DNA from: Acuticoccus mangrovi
GTDB lineage: Bacteria > Pseudomonadota > Alphaproteobacteria > Rhizobiales > Amorphaceae
DNA length: 64,000 nt
Direction: 5' to 3'
Assembly: GCF_016411865.1 (NCBI RefSeq)
Contig: NZ_JAEKJA010000015.1
Span: 1-64,000 of the forward strand
Shown: one piece after another, positions 8,018-16,644 of the stretch
Position numbering within the stretch: position 1 is the first letter of the stretch
Layout: every line of letters begins with the position of its first letter
The notes under the pieces: model-generated
What the model was told of the DNA's origin: nothing
Seen by the model: the letters and a program-made list of their open reading frames with translations, nothing else
Database searches by the model: none
Translations under genes and position numbers: made by a program

Positions 8018-8788
8018 TCAGAAGGACAGGACCGAGGTGCCGCCGCCGTCGACCACGAACTCGGAGCCCGTCAGATAGGCGGACTCGTCGGCCGCGAGGA
8101 AGACGACGACGTTGGCGACGTCGCTCGTCTCGGCGATGCGGCCGATCGGGGTCAGCCGCTGACCGAGCTCGCCTTGCGACATCCCCGTGGTCTTTTCGGC
8201 ATACTCGGCCATCGCGGTCTTCACATAGGTGGGGTGGATCGAGTTCACGCGGATGTTCTGCGGCGCGAGCTCGGCGGCGAGATCCTTGGTCATGATCCGC
8301 ACCGCCCCTTTGCTCGCGCCGTAGAGGGCGTGGCCGGCCGCACCCTGGAGCCCCGCGACCGAGGACATGTTGATGATCGATCCACCGCCGCGCTCCACGA
8401 GATAGGGGATGACGTGCTTGGCGCCGAGGAACACGCCGGTGACGTTGATCGCCATCAGCTTGTTCCAGGTTTCGAGCGAGGTCTCGGTGACCGGCGCGAT
8501 GATATAGATGCCGGCGTTGTTGACGAGGACGTCGACGCCGCCGAAGGTCTCCTTGGCCTTGGCGAGGACGCTGATCCAGTCGTCTTCGGAGGCGACGTCG
8601 TGCTTAAGGGTCAGTGCTTCGCTGCCGGCCTTGGTGACGAGATCGGCCGTCGTCTTCAGGCCGTCCATGTTGATGTCGGTCGCGACGATCTTGGCGCCGC
8701 CTTTGGCGAAGAGCTCGGCGGTCGCACGGCCGATGCCGGCCCCCGCTCCGGTGATGACGACGACCTTCCCGCTCACTGTCAGGCTCAT
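8018..8788 (-). CDS. SDR-family NAD(P)-dependent oxidoreductase
   Basis: This 256-residue classical short-chain dehydrogenase has the cofactor motif TGAGAGIG at residues 14-21, NNAG near residue 90, the catalytic serine in INMSSVAG and the catalytic YGASK about 13 residues later. The C-terminal VVDGGGT segment is also typical. Aspartate after the second beta-strand (IVATDINMDG) suggests NAD preference. The substrate is unknown. The ATG at 8788 follows GGAGAAG at a good distance. The gene stands alone, with a tandem repeat beyond its 3' end and about 1 kb of gene-poor DNA upstream. Confidence 0.9.
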   Translation of the reverse strand: MSLTVSGKVVVITGAGAGIGRATAELFAKGGAKIVATDINMDGLKTTADLVTKAGSEALTLKHDVASEDDWISVLAKAKETFGGVDVLVNNAGIYIIAPVTETSLETWNKLMAINVTGVFLGAKHVIPYLVERGGGSIINMSSVAGLQGAAGHALYGASKGAVRIMTKDLAAELAPQNIRVNSIHPTYVKTAMAEYAEKTTGMSQGELGQRLTPIGRIAETSDVANVVVFLAADESAYLTGSEFVVDGGGTSVLSF

Positions 8789-9769
8789 GGTTTCTTCTCC
8801 AGTCCCAGCGATTGACGCTCAGTGTCGGCGCAGGATCGGCCCGGGCTGTGGGACGGCATGCCGTTGCGGCATCCCTTCGAGCCACCGTTCGGGTGCCGCG
8901 ACGGGGCGGCGCCTGCGCCACCTGCGACCTTCGGCCGATGACCGCCGATCGCAAAGGGATCGATGCCCGATCCGCCGTGCAGCGTTGTCGCACGCCGCCG
9001 CACCGACGCGCTGCGCGGACGCCGATGCCGCCCCGCCACCACGCGGCCATGGGATGGTTCGGAGCGCTCGTCGACGGCGGATGAGGTGGGTCCTTGCGCT
9101 GACGACACAGCACTCATCGACGTCGCCCGCCATGGGGTCGTGGAAATTGGGTTGATGCGCTCAAGTCGAGCTTTGGTGAGCCACGAGTGATCGGACGTGA
9201 GCAATTCGCCCTGCTCATGTGGCTGACGCGTTGCGCAGGAGACGAATCCCCGAAGCTGCCATTCGCGATGGGGCGCGTTCAGCACAGACCGCGAGCAGGC
9301 GATCTGGAGGTATTGGCCCATTCCGGTTGTTCAATAGAGTGTGAAGAGACCCCGTTAGCGGACATCGGGCGGGGTGGCCCGCCTCCACTCAAAACTCGCC
9401 GAGCTCGGAAGTTTCGAGAGGTCGAGTTTCACGAGACAGATTTGGGAGGTGGTGCCTTCAACCGAGTGAGGCGGTCGCGACGGGGCGCTGACAGGAGACG
9501 AAAACGTTCGTTTTTGATAGTATGGCTGCCCGGCTTGCGGACGAAGCTCCCGGCCGCAACGTCGCCAAAAATGCAGATCGCCGCGCTTTCCGGACGGATC
9601 ACGCTTGGAACAAGCCATCGCCAACCCAGGTCGGTATTTTCCAGCACCTCCGCTGGTCTACAGTCGGACGAGGCTCGGCGGAATGGCTTCCGGTCGGTAG
9701 CTTGCCTACGGACCCTTATGATAAACTGTGGTACTCGTGTTCCGGTCTTTCGCTTGTATGGAGATTTGG
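8789..9769. other. Gene-poor 1-kb region with relic and dispersed repeats
   Basis: No reading frame here looks coding. The region contains one copy of a dispersed repeat (9381-9530) and, at about 9318-9384, a block beginning GGCCCATTCCGG that resembles DNA beside the IS1182 element at 55377-55430. The promoter of the 933-residue secreted protein should lie near its right end. Confidence 0.5.
9381..9530 (-). repeat. Dispersed repeat, copy A
   Basis: Read on the minus strand, this 150-bp segment aligns with 25516-25670 on the plus strand. Shared exact words in the same order include AAAACGAACG, TGTCAGCGCCCC, CCTCCCAAA, TCTCGAAAC and GCGAGTTTTGAG, with roughly three quarters of bases matching by eye. 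In the longest shared frame copy A is broken by a stop, so the repeat is probably not coding. Confidence 0.65.
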
Positions 9770-12571
9770 ATGTCCCGTATTGCTGTAAGTACTTTTTTGC
9801 TCGAGCACTTCTTCCGCTGCCTGGTATTTCTTCTGACTTGCCTTGCCCCGTACTTCGCGATGGCCCAAGATGCACCGCTGGTCGGTCACTGGAGCGGGCG
9901 CTATGGGCTCTGCAACGGGGCCTTTGTCGATGTTGAACTCGACATTGGACTGCCGAATTACAACGCGACCGGATACAGTGGCTTTCTGACTGCAAAGACC
10001 GCAAGCGCCACCGGCACCGCTAAAGCGCGGATTGCCTACGAGGATTTCGATCCCTTCCAGACGGTCATCGGCTTGCGCGACTGGCAGGGCCTGCCCGAAG
10101 ACATGCAGGCATCCGATTTTTACGCTGCACGTTCGAAAGGCGGCACGGGGATCTCAACGACAGAAGAGAAATCCTGCAAGACACTATCACTGAGCAAAGC
10201 GCCCTGGCCGGAGATGTCGGAAGTCGACCGAAAGGCGCTCTTCAACCGCGGACTAAACGGTAAGTGGCAAGCGGAAATGGCCTGTGATCAAGTGGGTGAG
10301 GTCGCCATCGACGTCGCCTTCCGAATGGATCCGGTCTCGGGGGCGTTGCAGGCCGAGATGGCGCTGTCGCCTTTGACGCAAAACGATCGCGTTCCGCGCG
10401 CACGCTTTGTGTCGCGGGTCGATGCGCTTCCCGACGGCCGGCTGCGCCTTCTACCCGTCTTGCATATGTCGGAGCCCGCCGACTATTCCCCGCCGCCGCC
10501 CACGCTGGCAATCGCGCTGAGCAATGACGGGCAGGAGCTCGAGGGCGAGCAGGTGGGGCTCTATGACGAATGCGGCCCAGTGGCGGGCTGGAAGATCGAG
10601 GACGGCCCGCCACCGGTTGTCCTGTCAGACGATGAGATCTCGGCGGCCAACAACTTTGCCCTCAGCCTGAGCGGCCCGTGGTACGGACGGGTTCAATGCA
10701 CCGACGGCGCATATGTGACCTGGCTGACCCTAGAGCAGACCGGGGACGGGATCTTCATCGGAAAGCAGAAAGCCAAGGGTCGCGGAAAGGCCCCGGGGTT
10801 CGAGATTCACACGCTTTCGGGCCGGGTCGACCCGATTGGCCCTGCGCTCGACCTCAATCCGTTGGAGCTTCTTGGCGGCGGCACCGACGGGTTCTCGCTT
10901 TTACCAACCCGGCTCTGGCCGTCGGGTGAAGAAGGTATGCTGGCGGCAGAGATCAATCGGGCCGGCTGCGACGAGGCGATTTATCGCCAGTATCCAGTTC
11001 CCGACGTCGCCGTCATGACCCAGCCCGGCCCGTCCCAGACGACGATCTTCCAGCGCGATACACGGCGGCCGAACCGGCTGCGGGTAGCCAAACCCGAAAC
11101 CGCCTGCGCCGCCTATGAGGACTGGATGGCGCAGGCCGGCACCGATGCGTTCATAGGGACCGTCGTGCGCGCTGGCTCGGAGCACTACGGACGTCTACCG
11201 ATGTTGCTTCAGGACAGCCAGTTCGTGCCGTTCTTCGGCCTGCCATATGATGAGCTTGCCGGCAGCGATCAGGTCGAAGTCGAGCTCGGCCGGTTGGGAA
11301 TGACCTGCCGGAAGCAGTTCCAGGCACAAGGCGGCCTGCCTCCGGAGTTCAATCGCTTTAACAGCTTTCTGAAGGTCGCAATGCAGGTGGACCCGAACGA
11401 TCCGCTGCGGCTGATGGTCGAGGATCTGGCCTTGCCGGACGGTTCTCTCGATATGTTCCGGGAGTATCTTGCGGCGCTTCCCGACACGAAGATGGGATTA
11501 AATGCGCTTGATCGGCTTCCTCCGGACATCGCGGCGCTGCGCGACCGAATGACGACCGCGGAGCGCGCGGTGGGCGACGATCTGATCGAGACCCGGCGCG
11601 TCGAGATCCGGGAGGCAATTGTCGACGGCTATGTGGCCGAGCTTTCGAGGGAGGAGGCAGACAAAGCACGGATCGTAGAGCTAGAACGCGAAGCCGCGAC
11701 CTTGCCGCGCCCTCTGGTCGATAAGCTGGAGGCGGCGCTCAACGCTGCAAAGGCGCGGCGCTTCGACCTCCAGGAACGCCAGGCAAAGGCGCAGGCGCAG
11801 GCCAAGCGGTCTCAGGTCACTCTCGACGCGAACCGGATCGTCGACGAGATGTACAGCAAAGCCTTTGGCACCGATCCGATGGCGCGGATCAAGAAACTGG
11901 CCGAGCTTATGGGCAACGGGATGACCCGGGACGAAGCTATCGCCGCGCTGAATAGCCCCGAGAACCTGGCGCAGGAAGAAACGGAGCGGCGGGAACGTGT
12001 CGGCTGGATTTATGCACCAGAACCGCTTTATGCGCAGATGCGCAACCCTTATTACCTATCGATGCTCTATACTGGCCAGATGCACATGACGTCGCCCAAT
12101 GTCTATTTCGCGGTGGCCTACTGGTATCTGGTCCTGTCCGGCAGCGCCTATGCCAAATGTATGCCGGATGCCGCTAAATATGAAAAGACGACTGTCTACA
12201 CGCAGTACGAACGGAACGGATTTCTGCCGCCTGTCGTGACCAACCAGTCTGAGACTTCGCAGATGGTCACCATCAACCGTCGCTTCGCCGATGTGTTCCC
12301 GGTGCTCTACCGCGCGATCACGCAGCAGGACGGCTCAAACCCGCGCTATATCTTCGATTTTGCCAACAAGGGCCGATTCATGCCTACCGTCGGTGTAAAA
12401 CCGACCCAGCTTACCGACTATTCGCGCGAGGACTTGATTCACGACATCGGAGTGATCCTGGCGTCCGAGCCTTGCGATAGCGAGATCCACAAACGCTTCG
12501 AAAACGCGATCGACCCGATCCTGGACGAGTTGCGGAACTTCAAGCCCGGCCTTGGTGCGTTGAAGCGCTAG
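9770..12571 (+). CDS. Large secreted protein with three N-terminal repeats, function unknown
   Basis: This 933-residue protein starts best at ATG 9770, where GGAG at 9760-9763 is 6 bp upstream and a signal peptide follows (MSRIAVST, a hydrophobic stretch, then cleavage near AMA-QDA). Starts at 9728 and 9758 are possible. Three similar beta-rich modules follow, each opening with a G-x-W or S-G-x-W motif and a cysteine 5-8 residues later: near residue 40 (VGHWSGRYGLC), near 160 (LNGKWQAEMAC) and near 300 (SGPWYGRVQC). Residues about 600-690 are charged and alpha-helical, rich in Glu, Arg and Ala, likely coiled coil. The last 200 residues form a separate domain with many aromatic residues. No catalytic motif is recognised. 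Codon usage is less GC-extreme than its neighbours, which suggests transfer. It has no operon partner. Confidence 0.85.
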   Translation: MSRIAVSTFLLEHFFRCLVFLLTCLAPYFAMAQDAPLVGHWSGRYGLCNGAFVDVELDIGLPNYNATGYSGFLTAKTASATGTAKARIAYEDFDPFQTVIGLRDWQGLPEDMQASDFYAARSKGGTGISTTEEKSCKTLSLSKAPWPEMSEVDRKALFNRGLNGKWQAEMACDQVGEVAIDVAFRMDPVSGALQAEMALSPLTQNDRVPRARFVSRVDALPDGRLRLLPVLHMSEPADYSPPPPTLAIALSNDGQELEGEQVGLYDECGPVAGWKIEDGPPPVVLSDDEISAANNFALSLSGPWYGRVQCTDGAYVTWLTLEQTGDGIFIGKQKAKGRGKAPGFEIHTLSGRVDPIGPALDLNPLELLGGGTDGFSLLPTRLWPSGEEGMLAAEINRAGCDEAIYRQYPVPDVAVMTQPGPSQTTIFQRDTRRPNRLRVAKPETACAAYEDWMAQAGTDAFIGTVVRAGSEHYGRLPMLLQDSQFVPFFGLPYDELAGSDQVEVELGRLGMTCRKQFQAQGGLPPEFNRFNSFLKVAMQVDPNDPLRLMVEDLALPDGSLDMFREYLAALPDTKMGLNALDRLPPDIAALRDRMTTAERAVGDDLIETRRVEIREAIVDGYVAELSREEADKARIVELEREAATLPRPLVDKLEAALNAAKARRFDLQERQAKAQAQAKRSQVTLDANRIVDEMYSKAFGTDPMARIKKLAELMGNGMTRDEAIAALNSPENLAQEETERRERVGWIYAPEPLYAQMRNPYYLSMLYTGQMHMTSPNVYFAVAYWYLVLSGSAYAKCMPDAAKYEKTTVYTQYERNGFLPPVVTNQSETSQMVTINRRFADVFPVLYRAITQQDGSNPRYIFDFANKGRFMPTVGVKPTQLTDYSREDLIHDIGVILASEPCDSEIHKRFENAIDPILDELRNFKPGLGALKR

Positions 12572-13047
12572 ACTAGCACAGCCCGTTGCGGTCGAATCGT
12601 GGCGATTGGAGCAACGTCTGGCAGTGCCATGCGCGCGGCCAGGCAAGCGCGTCACCGCATTTGGTGGGTTATCCGAGGTCTTCCTCCCTGCAACAGCGTC
12701 AGCCAGTCTCGAGACGCGTGAAAGACACGGATCAGCTCGATCCCGTCACCGCCCTCCAGAGGGCGGTAGAGGATCAGAGCTGTCGCCGGCGTCGCCAAGG
12801 CTTGCGGGGTCGCGACTGTCCCCGGACACTGGGACGACCTTTCGCCATCGCGACCTCTCAAAATCGGTGGTTTTCGCGAATGCCGAACGTCCGCTTCGAA
12901 GGATCCTGCCTCGCGCAGCCTGCGTCCGCAATGGGCACAAATGTTCGCACTGGTTCGGTGTCGCCGACAGTACATGTAGGGTCACCAGTAATGTCCGCTT
13001 CCCGTCCACAAAGCACGACGATTGGCGTTGCTCCCTCCCCCCTCGCC
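12572..13047. other. Intergenic relic region with possible toxin remnant
   Basis: No intact gene is seen. A ParE-like C-terminal piece lies on the minus strand at 12691-12786. Short segments near 12890 and 12985 (CGTCCGCTTC, TGTCCGCTTCC) resemble relic intergenic sequences found elsewhere in the window. Confidence 0.45.
12691..12786 (-). pseudogene. Possible ParE/RelE-type toxin C-terminal remnant
   Basis: On the minus strand the frame reads ALILYRPLEGG then GIELIRVFHASRDWLTLL. This resembles the end of ParE-type toxins, where a strand ending in YR is followed by a variable turn and an IxRVxHxxRD segment. Nothing upstream in any frame restores the N-terminal helices, and no antitoxin gene is seen nearby. 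The similarity is short, so the call is tentative. Confidence 0.35.
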
Positions 13048-13821
13048 TCATCCGATGCGGACGGTGTCGGGATCGCTGGCGGCGACGGGGGGCCAGAGCG
13101 ACAGAACCTCCGGGTCGTGACCCGGTAGGATGATACCGTCCTCGCCGGCGAGCTCGCGCAGGCGGCGGTAGCCCTCGAGCGTCGCCGGATAGTCGAACAG
13201 CACCGGGAAGGCGTCGTCCCTGTCCATCAGCCGCGTGAGATGCAGCGCGTCGGAGGCGACGACGACGCGGCGCGGCCCCTCGACCGTCAGCACCTGCAGC
13301 CCCATCGAGTGGCCGCCGATCAGATGGGCGGCGACGCCCGGCGCGAGCACATAGTCGCCGTCGTGGAACACCACCTGCTCGCGATAGACGAGGCGCACCG
13401 CCGCCACCACGTCGTCGACGTCGAACGGCCGGCGGATCGGCTTGTGCACCATGTAGCGGCCGGTGGCGAAGGTCATCTCCTTGTCCTGCAGGTGAAAGCG
13501 TGCGTTGGGGAAGGCGGCGAGGTTGCCGGCGTGGTCGTAGTGGAGGTGGGTGATGACGACGTCGGCGACGTCCTCCGCCGCGATGCCGATGCTTGCGAGC
13601 GCCGCCACCGGATGACGCAGCAGCGTGCGCCCGCGCGCCCGCGCCGCCGCCTCGCTGAACCCGGTGTCGACGAGGATCACTCGCGCCCCGTCGCGCACCA
13701 CCCAGACGAAGTAGTCCATCCGCCCCATCCGGTCGTGCACGTCGGCGTCGAGCGGCACGCTCAACAGCGTGGAGTCCAGCGTCGCATACCGCAGCGCCAG
13801 CACTTCCCATCGACCGGACAT
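13048..13821 (-). CDS. MBL-fold metallo-hydrolase, lactonase-like
   Basis: This 257-residue protein has the metallo-beta-lactamase fold with a complete dinuclear metal site: HLHYDHAG near residues 88-95 (HxHxDH), a later histidine in IGGHSMGLQVL, an aspartate in VASDALH and the final histidine in PGHDPEVL. The overall pattern resembles the AttM/AiiA-type lactonase branch, which opens homoserine-lactone or gamma-butyrolactone rings, although other hydrolases share it. The ATG at 13821 follows GAGGA and is preferred over 13851. No signal peptide is present. It is divergent from a beta-hydroxyacid dehydrogenase gene, and an ATTGT-CAT-ACAAT palindrome lies 19 bp upstream of its start. The cluster suggests ring opening as the first step of a catabolic route. 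Confidence 0.85.
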   Translation of the reverse strand: MSGRWEVLALRYATLDSTLLSVPLDADVHDRMGRMDYFVWVVRDGARVILVDTGFSEAAARARGRTLLRHPVAALASIGIAAEDVADVVITHLHYDHAGNLAAFPNARFHLQDKEMTFATGRYMVHKPIRRPFDVDDVVAAVRLVYREQVVFHDGDYVLAPGVAAHLIGGHSMGLQVLTVEGPRRVVVASDALHLTRLMDRDDAFPVLFDYPATLEGYRRLRELAGEDGIILPGHDPEVLSLWPPVAASDPDTVRIG

Positions 13822-13839
13822 GGCTTCCTCCCCGTCCCT

Positions 13840-13862
13840 ATTGTCATACAATCATATAATGA
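13840..13862. promoter_or_regulatory. Operator-like palindrome upstream of the MBL hydrolase
   Basis: ATTGT-CAT-ACAAT (13840-13852) is a perfect palindrome whose core fits TNGTNNNACNA, the half-site pattern known for FadR/FCD-type GntR regulators. It runs into TCAT-ATA-ATGA (13852-13862), a second palindrome. Position 19 bp before the MBL start suits a repressor site. The likely regulator is the GntR gene at 16645-17343. Confidence 0.6.
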
Positions 13863-13927
13863 TTTGCCCGATCGCCCTCCCCCCGGCCCGGCGCCGGGCC
13901 GACGATCGCGCGTTAGACTCGCGATGA

Positions 13928-13947
13928 TATTGACAGATTGTCTGATT
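13928..13947. promoter_or_regulatory. Operator/promoter element shared with the TRAP-SDR promoter
   Basis: TATTGACAGATTGTCTGATT lies 38 bp before the dehydrogenase start at 13985. Exactly the same 20 bases occur in reverse orientation at 20615-20634. It contains TTGACA, usable as a -35 hexamer, and the small palindrome GACA-GAT-TGTC. Identity over 20 bases at two promoters 6.7 kb apart points to one regulator. Confidence 0.7.
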
Positions 13948-13984
13948 GCATGAAATCACAAGATTCTAATCCATGGGGACCCCG

Positions 13985-14887
13985 ATGAAAGAGCTCTCAC
14001 CACCCTGCACCATCGCCTTCATAGGCCTCGGCCAGATGGGCGCGCCGATGACCGTGAACCTCCTGAAGACGGGGTATGGGGTTCGCGGATGCGACCTGTC
14101 GCCGGCGGCACGCGAGGCGCTGGAGGCGGCCGGCGGCACGGCCTTCGCCTCGCCCGCCGAAGCGGCGGCGGGCGCCGACGGGGTCATCACGATGCTGCCG
14201 AACGGGCGCGTGGTGCGCGACGCGCTCCTCGGGAACGGCGGCGCCGCGGCGGTGCTCGCCCCCGGCACGGTGGTGATCGACATGAGCTCCAGCGCGCCGA
14301 TGGACACCCGCTCCCTCGGCGAAGACCTCGAGGCGGCCGGCCTCAACCTCGTCGACGCGCCGGTGTCGGGCGGCGTCGCCAAGGCGATCACGGGCACGCT
14401 CGCGATCATGGCGGGCGGGCGCCCCGAGGTCGTCGCCGCGGCCAAGCCGGTGCTCGCCGTGCTCGGCGGGCGGATCTTCGAGACCGGCGCGCTCGGCTCC
14501 GGCCACGCGACGAAGTCGATCAACAACTTCGTCGGCGGCGCGGGCGTCGCCGCCGCGCTCGAGGCGCTGGTGCTCGCCAAGTCGTTCGGGCTCGACCTCG
14601 ACCTTCTCGTCGACGTCCTCAACGCCTCGACGGGGCGCAACAACGCCACCGAGAACAAGCTCAAGCAGTTCGTGCTGTCGGAGACCTTCGCCGCCGGCTT
14701 CGGGCTGGCGCTGATGGCCAAGGACATCGGCATCGCCGACGGGCTCGCCGAGGACATGGGGCTGGAGCTGCCGACGCTGCACAACATGGCGAAGCTCTGG
14801 GCCGACGCCACCGCGGCGCTGCCGAAGGGTGCCGACCACACCGAGCTCTACCGCTATCTCGCCGAGCGGGCGACGGCCGCGACATGA
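13985..14887 (+). CDS. NAD(P)-dependent beta-hydroxyacid dehydrogenase
   Basis: This 300-residue protein belongs to the 3-hydroxyisobutyrate/tartronate-semialdehyde dehydrogenase family. It has the Rossmann motif IAFIGLGQMGAPM near the N-terminus, the substrate-binding block DAPVSGGVAKAITGTLAIMAGG and GSGHATKSINNFV with the catalytic lysine. The C-terminal helical domain keeps the LMAKDI motif. ATG 13985 is preceded by GGGGA at a usable distance; ATG 13973 would add four residues but has no ribosome binding site. The enzyme probably interconverts a beta-hydroxy acid and its semialdehyde. It begins a plus-strand run with the CMD-like and alcohol dehydrogenase genes, under a shared operator. 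Confidence 0.9.
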   Translation: MKELSPPCTIAFIGLGQMGAPMTVNLLKTGYGVRGCDLSPAAREALEAAGGTAFASPAEAAAGADGVITMLPNGRVVRDALLGNGGAAAVLAPGTVVIDMSSSAPMDTRSLGEDLEAAGLNLVDAPVSGGVAKAITGTLAIMAGGRPEVVAAAKPVLAVLGGRIFETGALGSGHATKSINNFVGGAGVAAALEALVLAKSFGLDLDLLVDVLNASTGRNNATENKLKQFVLSETFAAGFGLALMAKDIGIADGLAEDMGLELPTLHNMAKLWADATAALPKGADHTELYRYLAERATAAT

Positions 14888-14996
14888 CCGCCCGCGACCC
14901 GGCCCGGCGCGCGAGCGGCCCGGCCGGCCCCTTTCTCGACCCCGTCCTCTGTCTCGCCCCCCTCCTCTTTCTCGACCTTTGAATCGGAGAACAACA

Positions 14997-15419
14997 ATGA
15001 CCGACTCTTCCAAGATCACGAGTACCGCGCCCGACGGGTCCGACTTCACCGAGAAGTTCAAGAACGGCCTCAAGACGCGCCAAGAGGTGCTGGGCGATCA
15101 GTACGTCGCCGCCTCGGTGAACAAGGCCACCCCGTACAATTTCCCGATGCAGCAGCTCGTCACCGAGTATTGCTGGGACGAGATCTGGAACCGGCCGGAC
15201 CTCGACCGCCGCTCCCGCTCGATCCTCAATCTCGGCATGATCTCGGCGCTCGGGCGCAATCACGAGCTGAAGCTGCACGTGCGCGGCGCGATCAACAACG
15301 GCCTCAGCAAGGAGGAGCTGCGCGAGATCTTCATGCAGGTGGCGATCTACTGCGGCGTTCCGGCCGGCATCGACAGCTTCCGGATCGCGCAGGAAGTCTT
15401 CGACGATATGGGCATCTGA
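14997..15419 (+). CDS. Carboxymuconolactone decarboxylase-family protein
   Basis: This 140-residue protein matches the CMD/PcaC-like family: LDRRSRSILNLGMISALGRNHELKLHVRGAINNGLSKEELREIFMQVAIYCGVPAGIDSFRIA spans the conserved helical core, including the histidine of HVRGAINNG and the YCGVPAG motif. The AhpD CxxC pair is absent, so a peroxidase role is unlikely. True PcaC acts on gamma-carboxymuconolactone, but many relatives in alcohol or acid catabolic clusters have other or unknown reactions. It starts at 14997 after GGAG, 109 bp behind the dehydrogenase gene. A strong hairpin follows it. Confidence 0.85.
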   Translation: MTDSSKITSTAPDGSDFTEKFKNGLKTRQEVLGDQYVAASVNKATPYNFPMQQLVTEYCWDEIWNRPDLDRRSRSILNLGMISALGRNHELKLHVRGAINNGLSKEELREIFMQVAIYCGVPAGIDSFRIAQEVFDDMGI

Positions 15420-15429
15420 GGGCACTCGG

Positions 15430-15459
15430 CGCCCGGCCCGCCGCGCGGCGGGTCGGGCG
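15430..15459 (+). terminator. Strong GC hairpin after the CMD-like gene
   Basis: CGCCCGGCCCGCC (15430-15442) pairs with GGCGGGTCGGGCG (15447-15459) over a GCGC loop, 13 pairs including one G-U. No U-tract follows, so it may only slow polymerase or protect the upstream mRNA end rather than stop transcription. It sits in the 70-bp gap before the alcohol dehydrogenase gene. Confidence 0.5.
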
Positions 15460-15489
15460 TCGCGTGTCGCGGGAGGACAAAGGACAGGA

Positions 15490-16617
15490 ATGATGAGAAC
15501 ACGCAGCGCGATCTTGCGCGAATCCGGGATGTCGACGCCCTACGCCGAGAGCCGGCCGATCACGATCGAGGACGTCGAGCTCAAGGGCCCGGGCCGCGAC
15601 GAGGTGCTGGTGAAGATCGAGGCCGCCGGGGTCTGCCATTCCGACCTGTCGGCGATCGACGGGGCCCGGCCGCGCCCGTTGCCGATCGCCCTCGGCCACG
15701 AGGCCTCGGCGCGGATCGAGGCGGTGGGCGAAGGCGTGACCAAGCTCGTCCCCGGCGATCCGGTCGTGATGTCGTTCCTGCCGGTGTGCGGGGAGTGCCC
15801 GATGTGCGCGGAGGGGCGCGCCGCCCTCTGCGAGGAGGGCTATGCGGCGAACGCGGCGGGCACGCTGCTGTCCGGCGCGCGCCACATCCATCTGCGCGGC
15901 CTGCCGGTGAACCACCACAGCGGCGTCTCCGCCTTTTCCGAGTATGCCGTGGTCTCGACCAAGTCGGTGGTCAAGATCACGCCCGAGATCGACCTCACCA
16001 CGGCCGCCGTGTTCGGCTGCGCCGTGATGACGGGCGTCGGCGCGGTGATGAACACCTGCAACGTCTCGCCGGGCGAGTCGGTCGCGATCATCGGGCTCGG
16101 CGGCGTCGGCCTCTCCGCCCTCCTCGGCGCGGTGGCGAGCGGGGCCTATCCGATCATCGCCATCGACATCGCCGACGCCAAGCTCGAGCAGGCGAAGACG
16201 CTCGGGGCGACGCACGTCTTCAATGCGGGCGACCCCGACATCGTCGAGCAGGTCAAGGAGGCCAGCAAGGGCGGCGTGCGCTACGCGATCGAGATGGCCG
16301 GCAACACCCGCGCCTTCGACCTCGCCTACAAGATCGCGCGGCGCGGCGGCGTCACCGCCACGGCGGGCCTCACCAACGTCAACTCACGGTTCGAGATCTC
16401 GCCGCTGCCGCTCGTCGGCGAGGAGCGCACCATTCTGGGCAGCTACATGGGCAGCTGCGTGCCTTCGCGCGACATCCCCCGATATATCGAGCTCTATCGT
16501 GCGGGACGGCTTCCCGTCGACCGGCTGATCTCGAGCACCGGCCCGCTCAGCGAGATCAACGAGGCGTTCGACAAGCTGCGCAAGGGCGAGGTGATCCGCC
16601 ATCTGCTGATCCCCTGA
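15490..16617 (+). CDS. Zinc-dependent alcohol dehydrogenase (MDR family)
   Basis: This 375-residue medium-chain dehydrogenase oxidises an alcohol with NAD(P). The catalytic zinc site is visible as GVCHSDL (Cys near 49) and GHEASARIEAVGEGV. The structural zinc lobe is CGECPMCAEGRAALC with four cysteines near 97-111. The Rossmann motif GLGGVGLSALLGA lies near residue 200, followed by DIADAKLEQAKTLGATHVFN. The sequence resembles class III/aryl-alcohol type enzymes in length. It starts at 15490 or three bases later, after AGGACAGGA. It lies downstream of the CMD-like gene and converges on the GntR gene. In the cluster it could oxidise the hydroxyl group released by lactone opening. Confidence 0.92.
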   Translation: MMRTRSAILRESGMSTPYAESRPITIEDVELKGPGRDEVLVKIEAAGVCHSDLSAIDGARPRPLPIALGHEASARIEAVGEGVTKLVPGDPVVMSFLPVCGECPMCAEGRAALCEEGYAANAAGTLLSGARHIHLRGLPVNHHSGVSAFSEYAVVSTKSVVKITPEIDLTTAAVFGCAVMTGVGAVMNTCNVSPGESVAIIGLGGVGLSALLGAVASGAYPIIAIDIADAKLEQAKTLGATHVFNAGDPDIVEQVKEASKGGVRYAIEMAGNTRAFDLAYKIARRGGVTATAGLTNVNSRFEISPLPLVGEERTILGSYMGSCVPSRDIPRYIELYRAGRLPVDRLISSTGPLSEINEAFDKLRKGEVIRHLLIP

Positions 16618-16644
16618 GGGGACGCGATGCCCGACCGCGGAGGG

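Noticed and set aside
8785-9321. Possible minus-strand gene upstream of the SDR
   Set aside because: Composition and translation are unlike real genes, and it includes relic sequence; no start with a ribosome binding site.
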